Shown piece by piece: positions 1 to 12,392 of a DNA stretch of 64,000 bases (the first letter of the stretch is position 1; the number at the start of each line of letters is the position of its first letter). The DNA comes from Diorhabda sublineata (taxonomy: Eukaryota > Arthropoda > Insecta > Coleoptera > Chrysomelidae). Below the pieces are notes generated by a model. It had not been told where the DNA came from. It saw only the letters and a list, made by a program, of their open reading frames with translations, and did no database searches. Made by a program: the position numbers and the translations under genes. The DNA is taken from NCBI RefSeq assembly GCF_026230105.1, contig NC_079476.1, positions 11,174,709 to 11,238,708 of the forward strand, read 5' to 3'.

Positions 1-239
1 AAGATTGATGTCATAAACACAGACAACATGGAAGATAACAAAATACGAAAGCAATAAAACAATTAGAAAAACAAATAGAGAGTAGATTAATGTCCAATTA
101 AGGCATATTGTGAAGGAAAGAGTGAATATTAACAAGGAGGAAAATGGAGGAGTTAAATAAGACATATAAAATTAGCAGTCAAGTAATAGGAGAGGTAAGA
201 TAGTTTAAACAGATGCGATAGCAGAATTTCCAACAATTG

Positions 240-920
240 GTAACATAAATTTATATTACGTAGAGGAACCAACAATAAAATGAGTTGATGGGACTCTTTA
301 GAAAGGGTAAGCATGGGAGAGCACATGGAAATATGGAATAAAAATGAAAGTGATAAAATATCGTAGGAATGAACTGTATGAACGATTATATAAAATAATA
401 AGAAAGAAATATATAGAGACGAGTAAAGATACCCGAAGAATGGAAAAATGAACAAATCATTACTATACAAAAAAAAAACGCCAACAAATACAGACAATTT
501 ACGCTTCTAAATGTAGCATTTAAGATAATATCAAATATAATACAGAGACGCATGGAGGGGAGAAAAACAAAACATATTGCGGTAGAATACCAGTGTGGTG
601 ACACGCAAGGTAAATCCACAATATATGCAATACACACAATTACAAAAGTAGTGGAAAAAAATACATGACTACCTGGTCGATATTGTTGTTGCTGTTTATA
701 TATTCTCAACAAGCGTTAGACTCAATCAATAGAAAAAAGTCAACGGCGAGAGAAACCAAGGAAGAGAAAAGAAATTGAGAATACAATCGCAATGGCTATG
801 AAGGAATCCAAAGTAATTTAATGACAAGCCAAGTAATAATTCCCAATTAATGAAGGAGAAAGACAATCTATTGGTAGAACAAGTAATAAGAAATAACAGA
901 AATAAAAGAAAATATTGGCA
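240..920 (+). pseudogene. Non-LTR retrotransposon reverse transcriptase remnant
   Basis: A decayed piece of the reverse-transcriptase domain of a LINE-type element, which would copy its own RNA at a nicked target. The plus-strand translation near 430-660 gives IPEEWKNEQI, then YRQFTLLNVAFKIISN, then EYQCGDTQGKSTIYAIHTI, in the order of the RT finger and palm motifs of endonuclease-type insect LINEs. About 50 bases later AFDSIN-like residues (with one change) mark the approach to the catalytic block. The frame is broken by several stops and shifts; the YADD box is not visible. ORFs on the opposite strand here are antisense shadows. Family-level naming (CR1/jockey-like versus RTE) cannot be settled by eye. 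Confidence 0.7.
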
Positions 921-959
921 AATAATAAGACCAAAGTAAATATGCCATATTAACATAGT

Positions 960-1550
960 TGTGTTCAGTAACCTTTTTCACCTTTATGCATATTGAAACT
1001 TCCATGTCCCTTTTCAAAATATTTGATTTTCGAGTATTCATGGAGAAGAACTCACAATCAGTAGATCGTTACAATCAATTGCTAAATAATTTCTTCATAA
1101 ATACTTACCCGACTCGGCATTATTTTGGTGTAACAAAGATGTTGATAACGTTTAAAGAAGGTATACGTTGATTTGTTATACAAATAAAATGTCCTAACTT
1201 ACTGTTTCGTTGTGATAAATAATACTAATACTCTTCATCATCATCACCGTTATGGTTATGAAATGTCGTGGTTGGCAAAATTATCAGTATGTACAGGAAA
1301 GAAATTGATATAAAAATTTAATGAGTGAGTAAAATTCAAGATGCACTACTAAAAACCAATATCTAGACACTAAATACTAAACACTGGGAAAAATCCACTT
1401 CTCTGTTGTGTTTGATAACAACTTTAATAAATAACAAATAAATTTGGTGCTCAAGTTCTATATCACGTTAGTTAAAATGGCAAAATAATATAGGATCGAG
1501 TTACTAAGCTGCCAACACGAATAGCTCTGATAGGAGTAAACATGTATATA
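960..1550. other. Intergenic, no feature seen
   Basis: AT-rich sequence with no convincing coding pattern, RNA gene or repeat. Short open frames here have no recognisable motif. Confidence 0.5.
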
Positions 1551-1797
1551 TCGTAGGTTAATAGACAAGTTGGGATTTTAGCTAATATCCCAGGACAATA
1601 GGCAGTTGGCTAATGTCGCGTCACGCATGCCTATTCTTCCTGAATATTAGCTAAATGCCGGATAATAGATTATTCGTCAAAAAATGACCAAGAGTTTGTC
1701 TATTCTCCTGGGACTTTAGCTAAAATTCGGATAATTGAAAAGGTCAAATTGTTTAGTAGTCAGAAAGATAATCGCGGTATATGGGATAAAGAACAGT

Positions 1798-2020
1798 TAG
1801 ACAAATAAAGCAAATTTTACTCGCTAGTCCTCCAGGCAGAGAAGCTGGACCAAAAGCTTACAAAACTTACTATCATTATGTGAATAGCTATGAACTATTG
1901 CAAATCGAAAATGAATGTCACGTAATCGTAAAAATAAAAAAAACAGATGCTGTTATTTACTGTGTACCCATAGAAGATTATTATGAGAAAATTTTAGAAG
2001 CTCATGCTCAGACTGGTTAG
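1798..2020 (+). pseudogene. KRBA2-like integrase fragment (N-terminal part)
   Basis: About 74 codons without an ATG, ending in a stop at about 2021. The translation contains LLASPPGREAGPKAYKTYY, then SYELLQIENECHVIVKI and YYEKILEAHAQTG. This matches the region just upstream of the zinc-binding motif of the retroviral-type integrase family annotated in insects as KRAB-A domain-containing protein 2-like. In intact members a GHGG-type zinc motif follows; here the reading stops at the point where it should begin and a TTAGG array follows instead. So zinc finger and DDE core are absent and the fragment cannot be catalytic. The family call is from memory of conserved order, not a search. Confidence 0.55.
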
Positions 2021-2057
2021 GTTGAGTTAGGTTAGGTTAGGTTAGGTTAGGTTAGGT
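2015..2057 (+). repeat. Interstitial TTAGG telomere-type array
   Basis: Six perfect consecutive TTAGG units (about 2027-2056), with degenerate units just upstream. TTAGG is the usual insect telomere repeat. It lies inside the TIR element, directly after the integrase fragment. Confidence 0.85.
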
Positions 2058-2398
2058 AAACAATTTGGAACCAACCGGCGTTCTTGTTTTAAAAATAAAA
2101 TAACATGTAAATCTCAATGTCACCAAGAACGTGTTGCAATAAATGATTGATTGACATGCAATACATGACAATAAATAAATAAGACTTCTTTTATCCTTTT
2201 ATCTTATTCTGTATACCCAATAGTCTGTTATCCGAATTGTAGCTAAAGTCCCAGTAGTATAGACAAACGCTTGGTCATTTTTCGACGAAGAATCTATCTA
2301 TTGTCCGGCATTTAGTTAATACTGCGTGAAATTCAATCAGCTAACTGCCTATTATCCTCGGATATTAGCTAAAATCCCAACTTGTCTATTGACCTACT

Positions 2399-2428
2399 AC
2401 ATACATACCTACCTATCTATCTATCTAA
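2399..2428. repeat. CATA/CTAT short tandem repeat
   Basis: Runs of TACATACATAC followed by CTATCTATCTATCTA immediately outside the right arm of the TIR element; simple microsatellite. Confidence 0.7.
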
Positions 2429-2429
2429 T

Positions 2430-3740
2430 GAAGGACGGATGGATAAAATCTAGTGACTTAGGTTACGTTAATTTCAAAGTTAAATTCTATCTTACAATGA
2501 TGTCAAAAAAACATAAAATTTTATGTAAAATAAAAAACAATTTTGACACATATATTACAGAAAAAATAAGACTTGAAAAACCGAATAACGAGTAAATATT
2601 CCAGGAACATATTAGAAGATCTCCAAGAAGTTATGTTGAACATTTCTGTTATTATTCAATGATTTGTTATCATACCCATCGAGTTTTTATCATGCCATTA
2701 GTGTGGAATAATTGAGTTAGAGGAAGGTCGAATTGTTGGTCTTCAGAAGTTGGAAAAGGTTATTATGTCTATCGTTTCTCATCGTCAAGGTTAACTCAAT
2801 GGTTGGCAATGAAATACCAGAGTCTGGTTACATTTGAAAATATAGGCGGCTATACAAAAACTTTTTTATACTTTTTTATAGTAATATCATTAGTTAAAAG
2901 GTTAGTTATCCCCGAAATATATAATTTATTGCTTAAAGTTGATGAAACGTATGTACGTAAAAAATGAAGCAATTTTTTTTTCGCTGAATTCGTTGAAACA
3001 TAAATATAGCCACTGTAAAAAAATTTGTTTTTCCGCAACAACTTTCAATAGGTTGTTGTTACGAATTCTGTGTGGCAACTATTATAATAATAATCCGGTA
3101 ATTTATACAATTGTATGTGTTTATGTTGTTGATTTAGTAATTCTGTTGAAAGTTGTGATCGATCGATATTATGGCTCTTGGAAAAGGTGAGACTTGCATA
3201 ATTTCTAAATTGTCAGAACGTCTTCAGGCTCAAAATCGAAGAAATCTCTAAAGGCAGTCTCGGAGTTCCTCATGTTAAGTTATCATATAGAGGAACAATT
3301 GGGTTCAATATTTTGAAAATATATCAGTGAGGAAAAAAAATTAAGCTGCTTCAAACTACTACGTAAACTACCTTCTAATATATGTGGGTCTTTTTATATA
3401 AATCAAACACAGAATTTAGCACGTTGTTTTAAAAGTCACAAATGTGATTGAAATGTATAGTTACCACTGACTTGATAATTTGCGGACTCTCTATATACTC
3501 GTCAAATAAATTAATCGCGAGATCTGTAACTAGTTATTGCGACATTGATGGAAATCTCTCAAATTTTTTTTGTACTGAAAACTCTATTTCTCGTATTTTA
3601 AATAAAAAACTTGTCTTTAGTAATTTGTTTTTCGACTTCGACTTTTCCACTCATATTAAGTGTTTTCACTGGATGACTAGACAAATGAAAACAAATTCAT
3701 AATTGGATATAGTTTTATTATATTTCAAAACTTCTCCATT
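2430..3740. other. Intergenic, no confident feature
   Basis: AT-rich. Short open frames have no recognised domain. Around 2695-2760 a peptide reading LEEGRIVGL faintly resembles the N-terminal helix of Tc1-type transposases, but is too short to call. Confidence 0.4.
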
Positions 3741-3741
3741 A

Positions 3742-4640
3742 AGATTATACACTTTTGGAAGCGTTTAAATCAATTGTCGAAGCATTTTTACATTCCATTG
3801 AATGCATTAATCGCTTTTTCAGGTGTAGAAAAACGTTAACCTCGCAATTTATATTTATATTTATATCAATTCGATGTTTTGACTTATGTGTGAGAGCTCG
3901 CATTGTAGTGATAAAGAAAAATTCGTTTTCTGCGATTTATTTGATTTTTTTTTTAAATTCTGGTAAACAAATGCAGTTGTAACATTCAGAATTGACCATT
4001 CTACGTTACTCTAATGGAACGGTGGCCAGTTATTTCGAAAAAACAGGCGACCATTTGCTTCGAAGTGCTTCGAGTGGGAACAACTATTGTCGGATTTGGC
4101 TCGTCTTCAAAGACCCGAGTCGATATGTTTGGTTTCGGGTTCATATTCGTAAATCCAGGAATCGTCGCCAGTCACCATCTCATAGACCTCTTTTGAAGCA
4201 CCATGATCGAATTATGTACCAATCGACACGAGCTTTCTATTGCACTATTGTCAAATTATGCGGTATCCCACACGAACAAATCTTTTTGACAGACAAATTG
4301 AATGTAAGTGAGTGGAACTATTGATCAAGTATGCTTCAATTTCAGTTATGTCACAAGACGATTTTGCAATATCAGTACAGCTTCGATGTTTTCTGGCAAC
4401 AACTAATTTTGTAAGACCTTCACGAAATTCATCCTGTAGCGAAGTTGCGACCACGATTGAATTCGGAAAACCAGTTAAATACGGTGACTCGAGATGGTGC
4501 TCATCTCCAAAAATTGAAACGAATCAATTGGCTCACTGTTGGTTTAATTCAATTTTTTGACCAAGATGTATTTTTAAACAATTCAAAAAGCACTTGTATG
4601 ACAACACGTTCTGAGTACGTTCACAATTAAAAATGTTATA
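3742..4640 (-). pseudogene. mariner transposase pseudogene (SETMAR-type)
   Basis: Minus-strand remnant of a mariner transposase (cut-and-paste DDD enzyme, TA target). In order from 4640 downward: a helix-turn-helix part with WFSEFNRGR and LQDEFREG; IPHNLTI and ARVDWY; the first catalytic block MVTGDDSWIYEYEPETK near 4160 (the D of GD-[DE]-[ST]-W); FEDEPNPTIVVPTRSTSKQ; and a C-terminal FSTPEKAINAF...FKRFQKC block near 3760-3830. At least three stops and several frameshifts are seen, and the segment with the second and third catalytic Asp is badly eroded (only ...SQNIELI remains). Length of ~900 bp is close to a full mariner gene. Terminal inverted repeats were not located. Confidence 0.85.
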
Positions 4641-4649
4641 CTTTATCAT

Positions 4650-6700
4650 GGCAATGGCAGATTAGACATATTCACATATATGGCCTGATCTCCATCCTTA
4701 AGCAGCAACCCTCGTACCACAATATATGTTCGCAATAATTTATCTTGATTTTAGGTCCCTTTTAATTGAAAATCAGCTCAAAATAATAGGTAAAAATTTG
4801 AGGTTTCTACCTATTTCTGTCTAAAAGACAAGAAGAATTCTAATTTAACTCATAAGATTTAGCACTCAAAATAAATCTTTTTTTTCACATGACCTGATTT
4901 TTTTTGAAAATAATGAGTTTATGGTTAAATTATTCGTTAATACTAATACTATAGGAATAAGGAAAATCTTATTGCATATCAATTCTTTGTAGTTTGTTCA
5001 TCAAAACATTAATAATAAAAATAGCATTAAACTAAATAAATTATTTTCTATATTGCTCTCATATATTACTGTATGACTATTTCAAGTATAATACAAAAAA
5101 TAATGTGGTGATGTTTCTCCTCCGTTTCTCTATTTTCTAGTAGAAATAGATTTCATGTATTTATGAGCTATGAGGCTAGACATTACATATAAAATTTTGA
5201 AAAAATGCATCCCGACCTCCATCACAGATGATAATAATAATATCTGTTTGTTTCAGCTTTAACGATAGGTATGAAACAATTCACAGTATTATTGTAAGTT
5301 GTAGATCTAATATATTCAAATCGGCTGCTGACAGAAACAAAAAAACTTGTTTTGTTTTCTTATATATCTGACAGGTATGTGTTATATAGAAAATATCTTA
5401 TCAATATAATAAAATATAATCCATATTCATACAGTAGTCTAGAACAAAATCGTTAGAGAATCTTACTAGATGTTCTAATTCTTACAGGTAAGATTAGTAG
5501 CAAATAACATTGGCAAAATCATAAGAATTGAGAAGACAAATGTTAATGAACTAAATAATTTTTAGGTCGGTTAAATAGAATAAAATCTATTTCATTCCAA
5601 TTTTAGGAAGGAAAAAATATACAAATAAAATTTATAGAATTTTTTTGCATTTAGCGGTTTAGCTAAGATTAATGTATTCGTTGGCGAGAAACGTTTTGAT
5701 AACCAAAATACATATAAACCTCATCTAATTTTCAAGTTACTACTAAAGTAGACATACTGTATCTATATATTTATCACCTAACCACAAATGGAATAATAGG
5801 TAGGTAAAACAAGTTTGAATTCCTAGATACTGGTATTCCTTTCTGTCGGAGGCTATTTTTACAAATAACCATCAGTCACTAATTTCCTTACAATCGATAT
5901 TCAATAATTTCCGAACACCCATGGACTTCACAAAGCCGATATTAAATCACGATTTAGATCGAGTGACACATAGAAATATAGAAAGTCGTTGTTGGCGGCA
6001 GAACGAAACCGTTAGACATGTTGTTAAGTGACACTTGAGTTAGCTTCGGCTTTTTGATATGTATCTATGCATACCATACAACGAGATATCCAGATTTTTC
6101 TTAGTAAACACTCCTTGCATTATATTGAATATTCTGTTTGCCCCTCTACTACCTGATACGCATTTATATATACTATAAATAATAAATATACTATAAATAC
6201 GAATGCATTTAATAGAAGTAAAAACAATACATTAATGTACTTGACACATTATCAAGCAAAACATGTTAAGAATGTTCGGAACTCCTGATGAGTTGACAAT
6301 ATAAGTTCAGAGCGATTAAAAATAGAGTTATGGCATATAAATTTACCGAGAAATTTATTTTCCGTTATTTTGTTACATAAAAATTACGAAACTTATAAAT
6401 AATTAATGACGTGTTCATTTTTTGTTCTTCTTAATTCAACAGCAACAATTCAATTCAACAGAAAATATTTACCACAATGAATTGAAAAAGATCTGAAAAT
6501 AATTCTTAAGTGTTTACAATATTTTTCTTTATATTTCAAATTTTCACTAACTAATTGAATTTCTCCCTAAACTTTCCGAAACTACAAAGGCACAATAAAC
6601 ACAACCCGTCAAATTTTTTGTCTTTCCCATATTCCATTCATTAAATTTCAAAATAGTACATCTCTTTCATATTATCCAGCGAAGGTCGGAACGGTGTCTT
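4650..6700. other. Intergenic, no feature seen
   Basis: About 2 kb of AT-rich sequence with no recognisable coding, RNA or repeat structure. Confidence 0.5.
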
Positions 6701-6914
6701 ACAAACCAAAAATTGTAGTGTCCGTTATTTGTTTACTTTATACGAGCACATGTTTATATTTTGTCGGTGAGTGCGACAAGTTAAAAACTGGCTGATTTGT
6801 TTATTATTCGTCAACTGTAAGTTATTTCTTCGGTGTTTATGATTGTAGTTTAATCCCAGTCAGTCATCAAGTAATTGTATCATTGCCGCCGAATTAAAAA
6901 TACATCGACGTAAC

Positions 6915-6988
6915 ATGGACTACAAAGGTGCCTTTGACTTATTCTACAGTGAAAAGGATATTGAAGGCTCGTTTTTTTTGGAAAGGTG
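6915..6988 (+). other. Short ATG-initiated frame, unrecognised
   Basis: An ATG at 6915 opens a 24-codon frame (MDYKGAFDLFYSEKDIEG...) with a protein-like composition, preceded by about 250 bp that is less AT-rich than its surroundings. It stops at a TGA at about 6987. It could be the 5' end of a decayed mobile gene. No family is recognised, and it may be chance. Confidence 0.2.
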
Positions 6989-7399
6989 ACAGTGAAAAAT
7001 AACATTAAGATGCTGGAGTGTATAAATAATGTAGAAATCGTGAAAATTAGAAAGCTTCAGTTTTTAGACCACCCGATGAGCCTTAGCAGATAGGTATTTC
7101 ATTGCAGTCACATTCACACTAAAATGTGAAGGGTAAACAAAGCAGATCTTCGCTTTAGCAAACATTAGTTTTTTCATTTTACATTTCCACTTGTCTACAC
7201 CACCAACTAGTTATTTTTAATATAAGTTTAATATACTATATAAACTCCTACAGTATGCTATTACACTTAAGTAGCTGTCACTTCACTTAAGATATCATGT
7301 TTTCATCACCAATTTGTATGTACTATTCGCCGAGTATCTTTAATATGTAAATAATTGCTTTATTGTGATATTCTGTCTTATTTTGCTCTTGCGATAATT

Positions 7400-7640
7400 C
7401 TATAGTTTATTTCAGAAATGTATAGAGCAATAAAAACTCATTAGGTACGCAACGGGACCACAGAGTGACCCAACGAATATTTAAGCCACTTTCATAGTTT
7501 GGCATTGATTTCATTGTACAAATTTTTTTTATCGAGTGCAGATAGTGTTAAATTATGGGTATAGCCTATTGTTATTCATTCACAAACACTGAAAATATTG
7601 TGCCAAAGACATGACTGTAGGATACTCGTAAAAAGGAAAG
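7400..7640 (+). repeat. Dispersed ~240 bp repeat, copy A
   Basis: Runs from CTATAGTTTATTTCAG through CCACAGAGTGACCCAACGAA to ATACTCGTAAAAAGGAAAG. A reverse-orientation copy of the same length class lies at 33,914-34,172 and matches over its full span with scattered substitutions and small indels; similarity stops abruptly at both ends. This copy ends about 100 bp from the 3' end of the DDE transposase pseudogene at 7741, so the repeat may be that transposon's terminal region (inference). Confidence 0.8.
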
Positions 7641-7740
7641 AATTTTATTTTAACAGAATAAGAATTAGGCATTATGTACATAGTATTAGGTACACTTATT
7701 TTTCAACATTATACAAAAAATACATTATACAGAAATTAAT

Positions 7741-8830
7741 TTATAAAAAATCATAATATTCTTCCTCATCTGAAGAACTGTCATCTCCTCTTGACGTTAT
7801 AATTAACAGGTCGACGGTCCGATCGATCTAGTAGTCAAGATCCCACATTTTCTCCTCTTCTTTAATGACATGCTGGACTCCTCTGGTGTCACCTCCTTTA
7901 TGGCTTGATCAAACAGTAGCTTAACGTCTTTCATTTTGAATGTCGTGTTGTGTCTTGTTACAATTCCTTTCACTTGCGCCCATATAGTTCTATAGGATTT
8001 AGTTCGCAATTATATGGCGCAGCACAGTTACGTTCTGCTATATCTTCCACGGTGTATTTCATAAAACGATGTTTGTGTTAATTTGCTATAGCTAATAGTT
8101 CTTTTTTTATCAAATTTCTTGTTCTCTCCAAGATGAAGTTGGAGTCTTCTCTATGCGTCGAGAATGATAACTTGCGTTATCCATAACTACTACTGAATCA
8201 GCCGGAAGATATTTTATCATTTCACCAAAATAGTCTTCAAAAACATCCGAATCCATATCCTCGTGGTAATCTCCCGTATGACACGACTGAAAGGTTAGCA
8301 AACCTTCTTTAAAAAATCCCTCTTCTCTTCCAATATGGACGATTATTAGTCTTTTCCCTCTACCCGAAGGCACCTTAATACCACTTGAAGGCCTTTCATG
8401 AACTTGGCGAGCACTGGTTATATTTTTGTCCTGCCGCATTTTTGGTACTGTATAACCTTCATTAATTCACGTCTCATCAAGATAAAAGATTTTCTTCTGC
8501 TCTGTTCTGTATTGCTTTATACTTCTTAAGAATTTTCGTTGCCAGTAAACAATTTCATCGCTTTCCAGTAAAAGTAAAAGTGGTTGATAAATATAAGGTC
8601 TTTCTAATGAAGTCATGTGTCTTTGTTTCGCCAAGATATCTAATTCCGTATCCCTATTCTCTGAATTTTCTGAATTGCTTTTTATAGTTAAAACGAGGTT
8701 TTTCCAAGCGAGAACTTCCCATAAGAGTAAGTCATTGATAGATAATTTTGTAGTGAAAACACTTCATAAATAACACCTAAATGTTGATTCGGAGTAACCA
8801 TTTACCTAAAGTAGCTCCATAATAAGTTGT
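7741..8830 (-). pseudogene. Tc1/IS630-like DDE transposase pseudogene
   Basis: Minus-strand remnant of a DDE transposase of a type common in insects. From high to low coordinate: ERPYIYQPLLLLLESDE; FYLDET followed by a stop where a Trp is expected (first catalytic Asp, about 8480-8510); VPKMRQDKN; GRGKRLIIVHIG; FEDYFGEMI; VVVMDNASYHSRR with the second Asp at 8179-8181; and CELNPIEL with the Glu at 7988-7990; then WAQVKGIVTRHNTTFKMKD and an acidic tail ending in a TAA at 7741. The spacing from second Asp to Glu is about 63 residues, longer than the 34 of classic Tc1. There is one in-frame stop and at least three frameshifts. The N-terminal part above 8700 is too decayed to read. Confidence 0.75.
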
Positions 8831-8999
8831 GCTGACAACATTTTGTTTGTATGAACGGTATATAATATTTTTTATTTCCAGTTCCAGGGAATAATGTATC
8901 TTAATTTTTCAGCGATTTGTTTCTACCTGTCGAATTCTACACTATATTTTGCACTCTTGAATATGGCATTATCTTGATCAATTGACTTCTTGTTTTAAT

Positions 9000-11900
9000 T
9001 GACGACATGTCATGCTTTTTTTGGGGTCACAGTCTTGGACCTTAATAAACCAGAACAAGTCTACACACATTGCCTAGTTCAAAACAACATTGAAATAAAA
9101 ATTGACAAACTCACTGTGTAACCATCGAAATTCACTTTAAACTGAAGAAGTATCAATAATAATTTCTAATTATCTATTTTTCCAAGTGGAAGGGAGAAAA
9201 TTTAAAATGAAAAACATCGATCATAATAGTGTCTAATTTTATTTAATGGTACTCAAAGGGTGTATTCGTAAACAACATTTTTTTAGAATCTGCAAATAAA
9301 TACACTGTTTAACAGATATCACAATAATTCAATTCAACTGTATAATGTCATTCATTGGTGAGCAATAATCGGAAATCCATCAAATTTTGTGTGTCATTAG
9401 TTAATACATATTTATTGAAAAATCTTATACCTTCTCAATGCTACATCTCAGATCTGGGCGTTGAGACTACCCGGCTGTTACAAAACGATTTAAAACTCTC
9501 TACAACAAATCCCAAAATTATTTATTTAAATTATATGTATAAATAATATGCATGAAATGACTGAGGTAACCAACGTATTCAGGATGATAAGAATTAATAT
9601 TTGATGATATTTATTTTATAATGTAGATCATATAGATACCTTATTGTTTATATACCGAACATTGTTTTTGGAAGTTAGTTGTAGTAAGCTATATTCTAAA
9701 GTTTTAAAAATTTTTTAAAAATCTAATTGAAGAGAATTTCTCACCATGTATTGTATTATTATATTTCAGAGAGATTTGTCAGCATTATTTGTCATATTCT
9801 ATAACAAATTATCATCTATCATCATTATCTATCAGTTGGTAAAAACCACATGAAAATCTGTTCGATTAAGGTAATGAGAAAACACTTAACAGTTGCTTAA
9901 TTTATTTCATGATACGTAGCTATAATATAAGGAAAGTAGAAAAAAAAGTTGATACAGAGTACCGGGGATTCATCGAAACAAAGTAGACTTCCACTTGATG
10001 CAAATATTTACCAAGATATAAGGCAGTAGACGCTGTATATTTCACAGTGCGTGGATGATGTTGAGAATTAGTTTTACAAATTTTTCAATACCGAATGTTA
10101 CCAAAAAGCGAAAAGTATACATTGTTGTATTCACACAAAAACGGATGAGGCAACATTTTATTTGAACTGTTATATTAAAAACACACTACCTGTGCGCGAA
10201 TACCATAAAAAATCTAATTATGGGCTGGTACTTTGAGAAATACTGTTATTAATATTAATGAAATGTTATAACAAAACTGGTAAACTGGTTAAGTATGATT
10301 GGAAATTTTATAATTAGAAGTTTTGAAGTTGACCGGTTGTGTTTGTTAAATTGACATTATTAACTCCGCAACAGGAGCCATTGCATTAATTGCTTCGTGA
10401 TGAAACACCCGAATTTAGAAACAAAAATACAATGGTTGTTTTCAGATGATCTAATTTGGGTCAGACATTATCGAAGAACAAGGATTTAAACCGGCATTCA
10501 AGGTACTTATTTAATTGGATGTGTCTGGCTTACCAGTGCTCAATTCAATACTAAAGGTTGACTCCTTATTAATCATGCTTCGAAACATAAACTAACAAAA
10601 ACTGAGCACAGAACAAGTATAGTGGTAAGTAAATTAATGAAAAATGTGATTTATGTGACGATAATCAAAGGAAAATTCAAGGTAAGGAAGTTCTCATTCC
10701 GATTATATCTATGATCCCAACCGATATGCTGTTTGAGTTATATCTGGCCAAAAGAAATCATTAAAATAAAAAAATGAACTTGATAAAATGATTGCTTCTA
10801 GCGCGTTACAAAGTTCGCCGGGTTAGCTAGTTCATTGATAGAAATTTTGCAGGATAACTGTTGTATTTGGACAGAATATCCAACTAGATAGATGGAGAAG
10901 TTGAAAAATGGATTGTCTCCATCATATAACCTTATCAGTGTTTGTTTTAACATCTGAATTGCTGTGATTTTAACAAGAATCGTGGGGCTTGAATATCGCA
11001 TTGTGTCGCATTCAGTTACGAATCGATGGAAAACAAGAAGAAAATAATTTTACAGTAATCAGTTATAGTTATATTTTCATAGTTACGAAAATGTAGTTGA
11101 GTTATAATTGATGAAGCCTAGTGAAAAGTGAATCAACGTTTTTAATAATTTGAATGCCAAACATAAGACGACTATGCCACAAAATATTGGAATAGAATTT
11201 ATTTCCAAGTTAGAATATTGTTGAGTGGAAAACGGAAAAAAATTGAGCATTTACTGTGTCTTCCCTAGTTTGTTTCTGTTAGTTATTCTCCATCAATTAT
11301 TTTATTTATATAGTGAATTTGTATAAACGAATTTTTCGTTTTTATTAAATCAATACCAATTGCAACCTTTTTGGGTGCCACAAATCCACAAATTAGGCAC
11401 AAGACTTCTGCTTTGTTTGAAAAAATTGTTTGACATTAAAGTTATTTACTCGGTATCATAGACTATGCTTAGCGAATCAAAAATAAATGATGAATTTACT
11501 TCTCACTTTATAGATGCACTCATCAAATTATTTCCAATTTATAACTAATATAAATGTACTTAACTAAATGACGATATTCTTTTAATTAATACTTATAATA
11601 ATTTCTATATTAAGACAAGCTTTATAGCAATAATGAATCATAATTGAGTCTAAAGCATACGTGTATGTTGCATAGATGATAAAATAAGAATAATGATTCC
11701 ACATTCTTGCCAGGATCAATGGCAACTGGTCTTTTTTAAGTTATGAGAGACACTAATGATTATTTTTTTATTATTTTCTACCTCTTCACTGCTTCCTGCT
11801 TATATGTTTCTGAGCATTAAATTATAATTTCTTATCATTATTCTACTAATTGGAGATTCCATTGATAATTATCATTAAGTGATATAATTAGTATTCAATT

Positions 11901-12320
11901 CTACTACATTCCCAACAAAACTTTAATAGCGAGAAACATGAAATGATTTGAAGAAATAATAACTGATTCCAATTGCAGAAGTACAAAACTTTGAGCATAA
12001 ATAGATCAAGAGCAATTTTTTTAATATGAGACACTTTTTCTTTTATAATATCACACAATAAAATAATTAATAAAAAAATAAATTCCTTGCATTAATCAAA
12101 ACAAAATATTCTAGGTAACGATACTTTTATAGAAGATAAATAAATAGAATTGTAAACCTTCCATGACAACTAGGCATGTGTTTGTATTATAATAATATGG
12201 AACAGACATAATCTTTTAAAACACGCTTTTATTAGCTTCACCTATTTGTGGATTTGTTTGTGAGCTTGTTTGTTAATCTCTCGTTTGTTGTTACTGTTAG
12301 TATATCCCACCACATTAATT
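9000..12320. other. Intergenic, no feature seen
   Basis: About 3.3 kb of AT-rich sequence. Open frames at 9355-9546 and 10,798-11,001 have no recognisable motif and low-complexity composition. Confidence 0.5.
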
Positions 12321-12392
12321 GCGTTCGTTAGGTGAGTGGGCTAAGGCGTCACCTCCAGATTCGCCAGTCGTGGGTTCAAATCTCATTCATGC
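12321..12392 (+). other. tRNA-like Pol III sequence (tRNA pseudogene or SINE head)
   Basis: Contains a Ser/Leu-type A box (GTGAGTGGGCTAAGGCG, about 12,331-12,349) and a B box (GGGTTCAAATCTC, about 12,372-12,384), and is followed within ten bases by a run of eight A then five T, which could end Pol III transcripts. The acceptor ends (GCGTTCG against ATTCATGC) pair only at the outer four positions, and no seven-base anticodon loop can be folded cleanly, so a working tRNA is unlikely. A tRNA-derived SINE head or decayed tRNA-Leu/Ser gene are the alternatives. No second copy was seen in the window. Confidence 0.5.

Larger units (their letters stand above)
1553..2397. mobile_element. Non-autonomous DNA element with ~170-180 bp inverted terminal repeats
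   Basis: The left arm (1553-1732) and right arm (2229-2397) are diverged reverse complements: both read GTAGGT[T/C]AATAGACAAG, then a stretch around GGGATTTTAGCTAATATCC, and both end near the same GGGACTTTAGCTA block. The central ~500 bp hold a piece of integrase-like coding sequence and a TTAGG array, listed separately. No clear target-site duplication is visible at the ends, so superfamily is unassigned. Long subterminal inverted repeats and a captured integrase piece fit a deletion derivative of a larger transposon (inference). Confidence 0.75.

Noticed and set aside
153..956. Three minus-strand open frames of 76-114 codons rich in Phe, Leu and Tyr
   Set aside because: They are antisense to the LINE reverse-transcriptase remnant; A-rich sense codons give Phe/Leu/Tyr-rich antisense frames.
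2690..2800. Peptide LEEGRIVGL resembling a Tc1 transposase N-terminal helix
   Set aside because: Too short, and nothing downstream supports a Tc1 copy.
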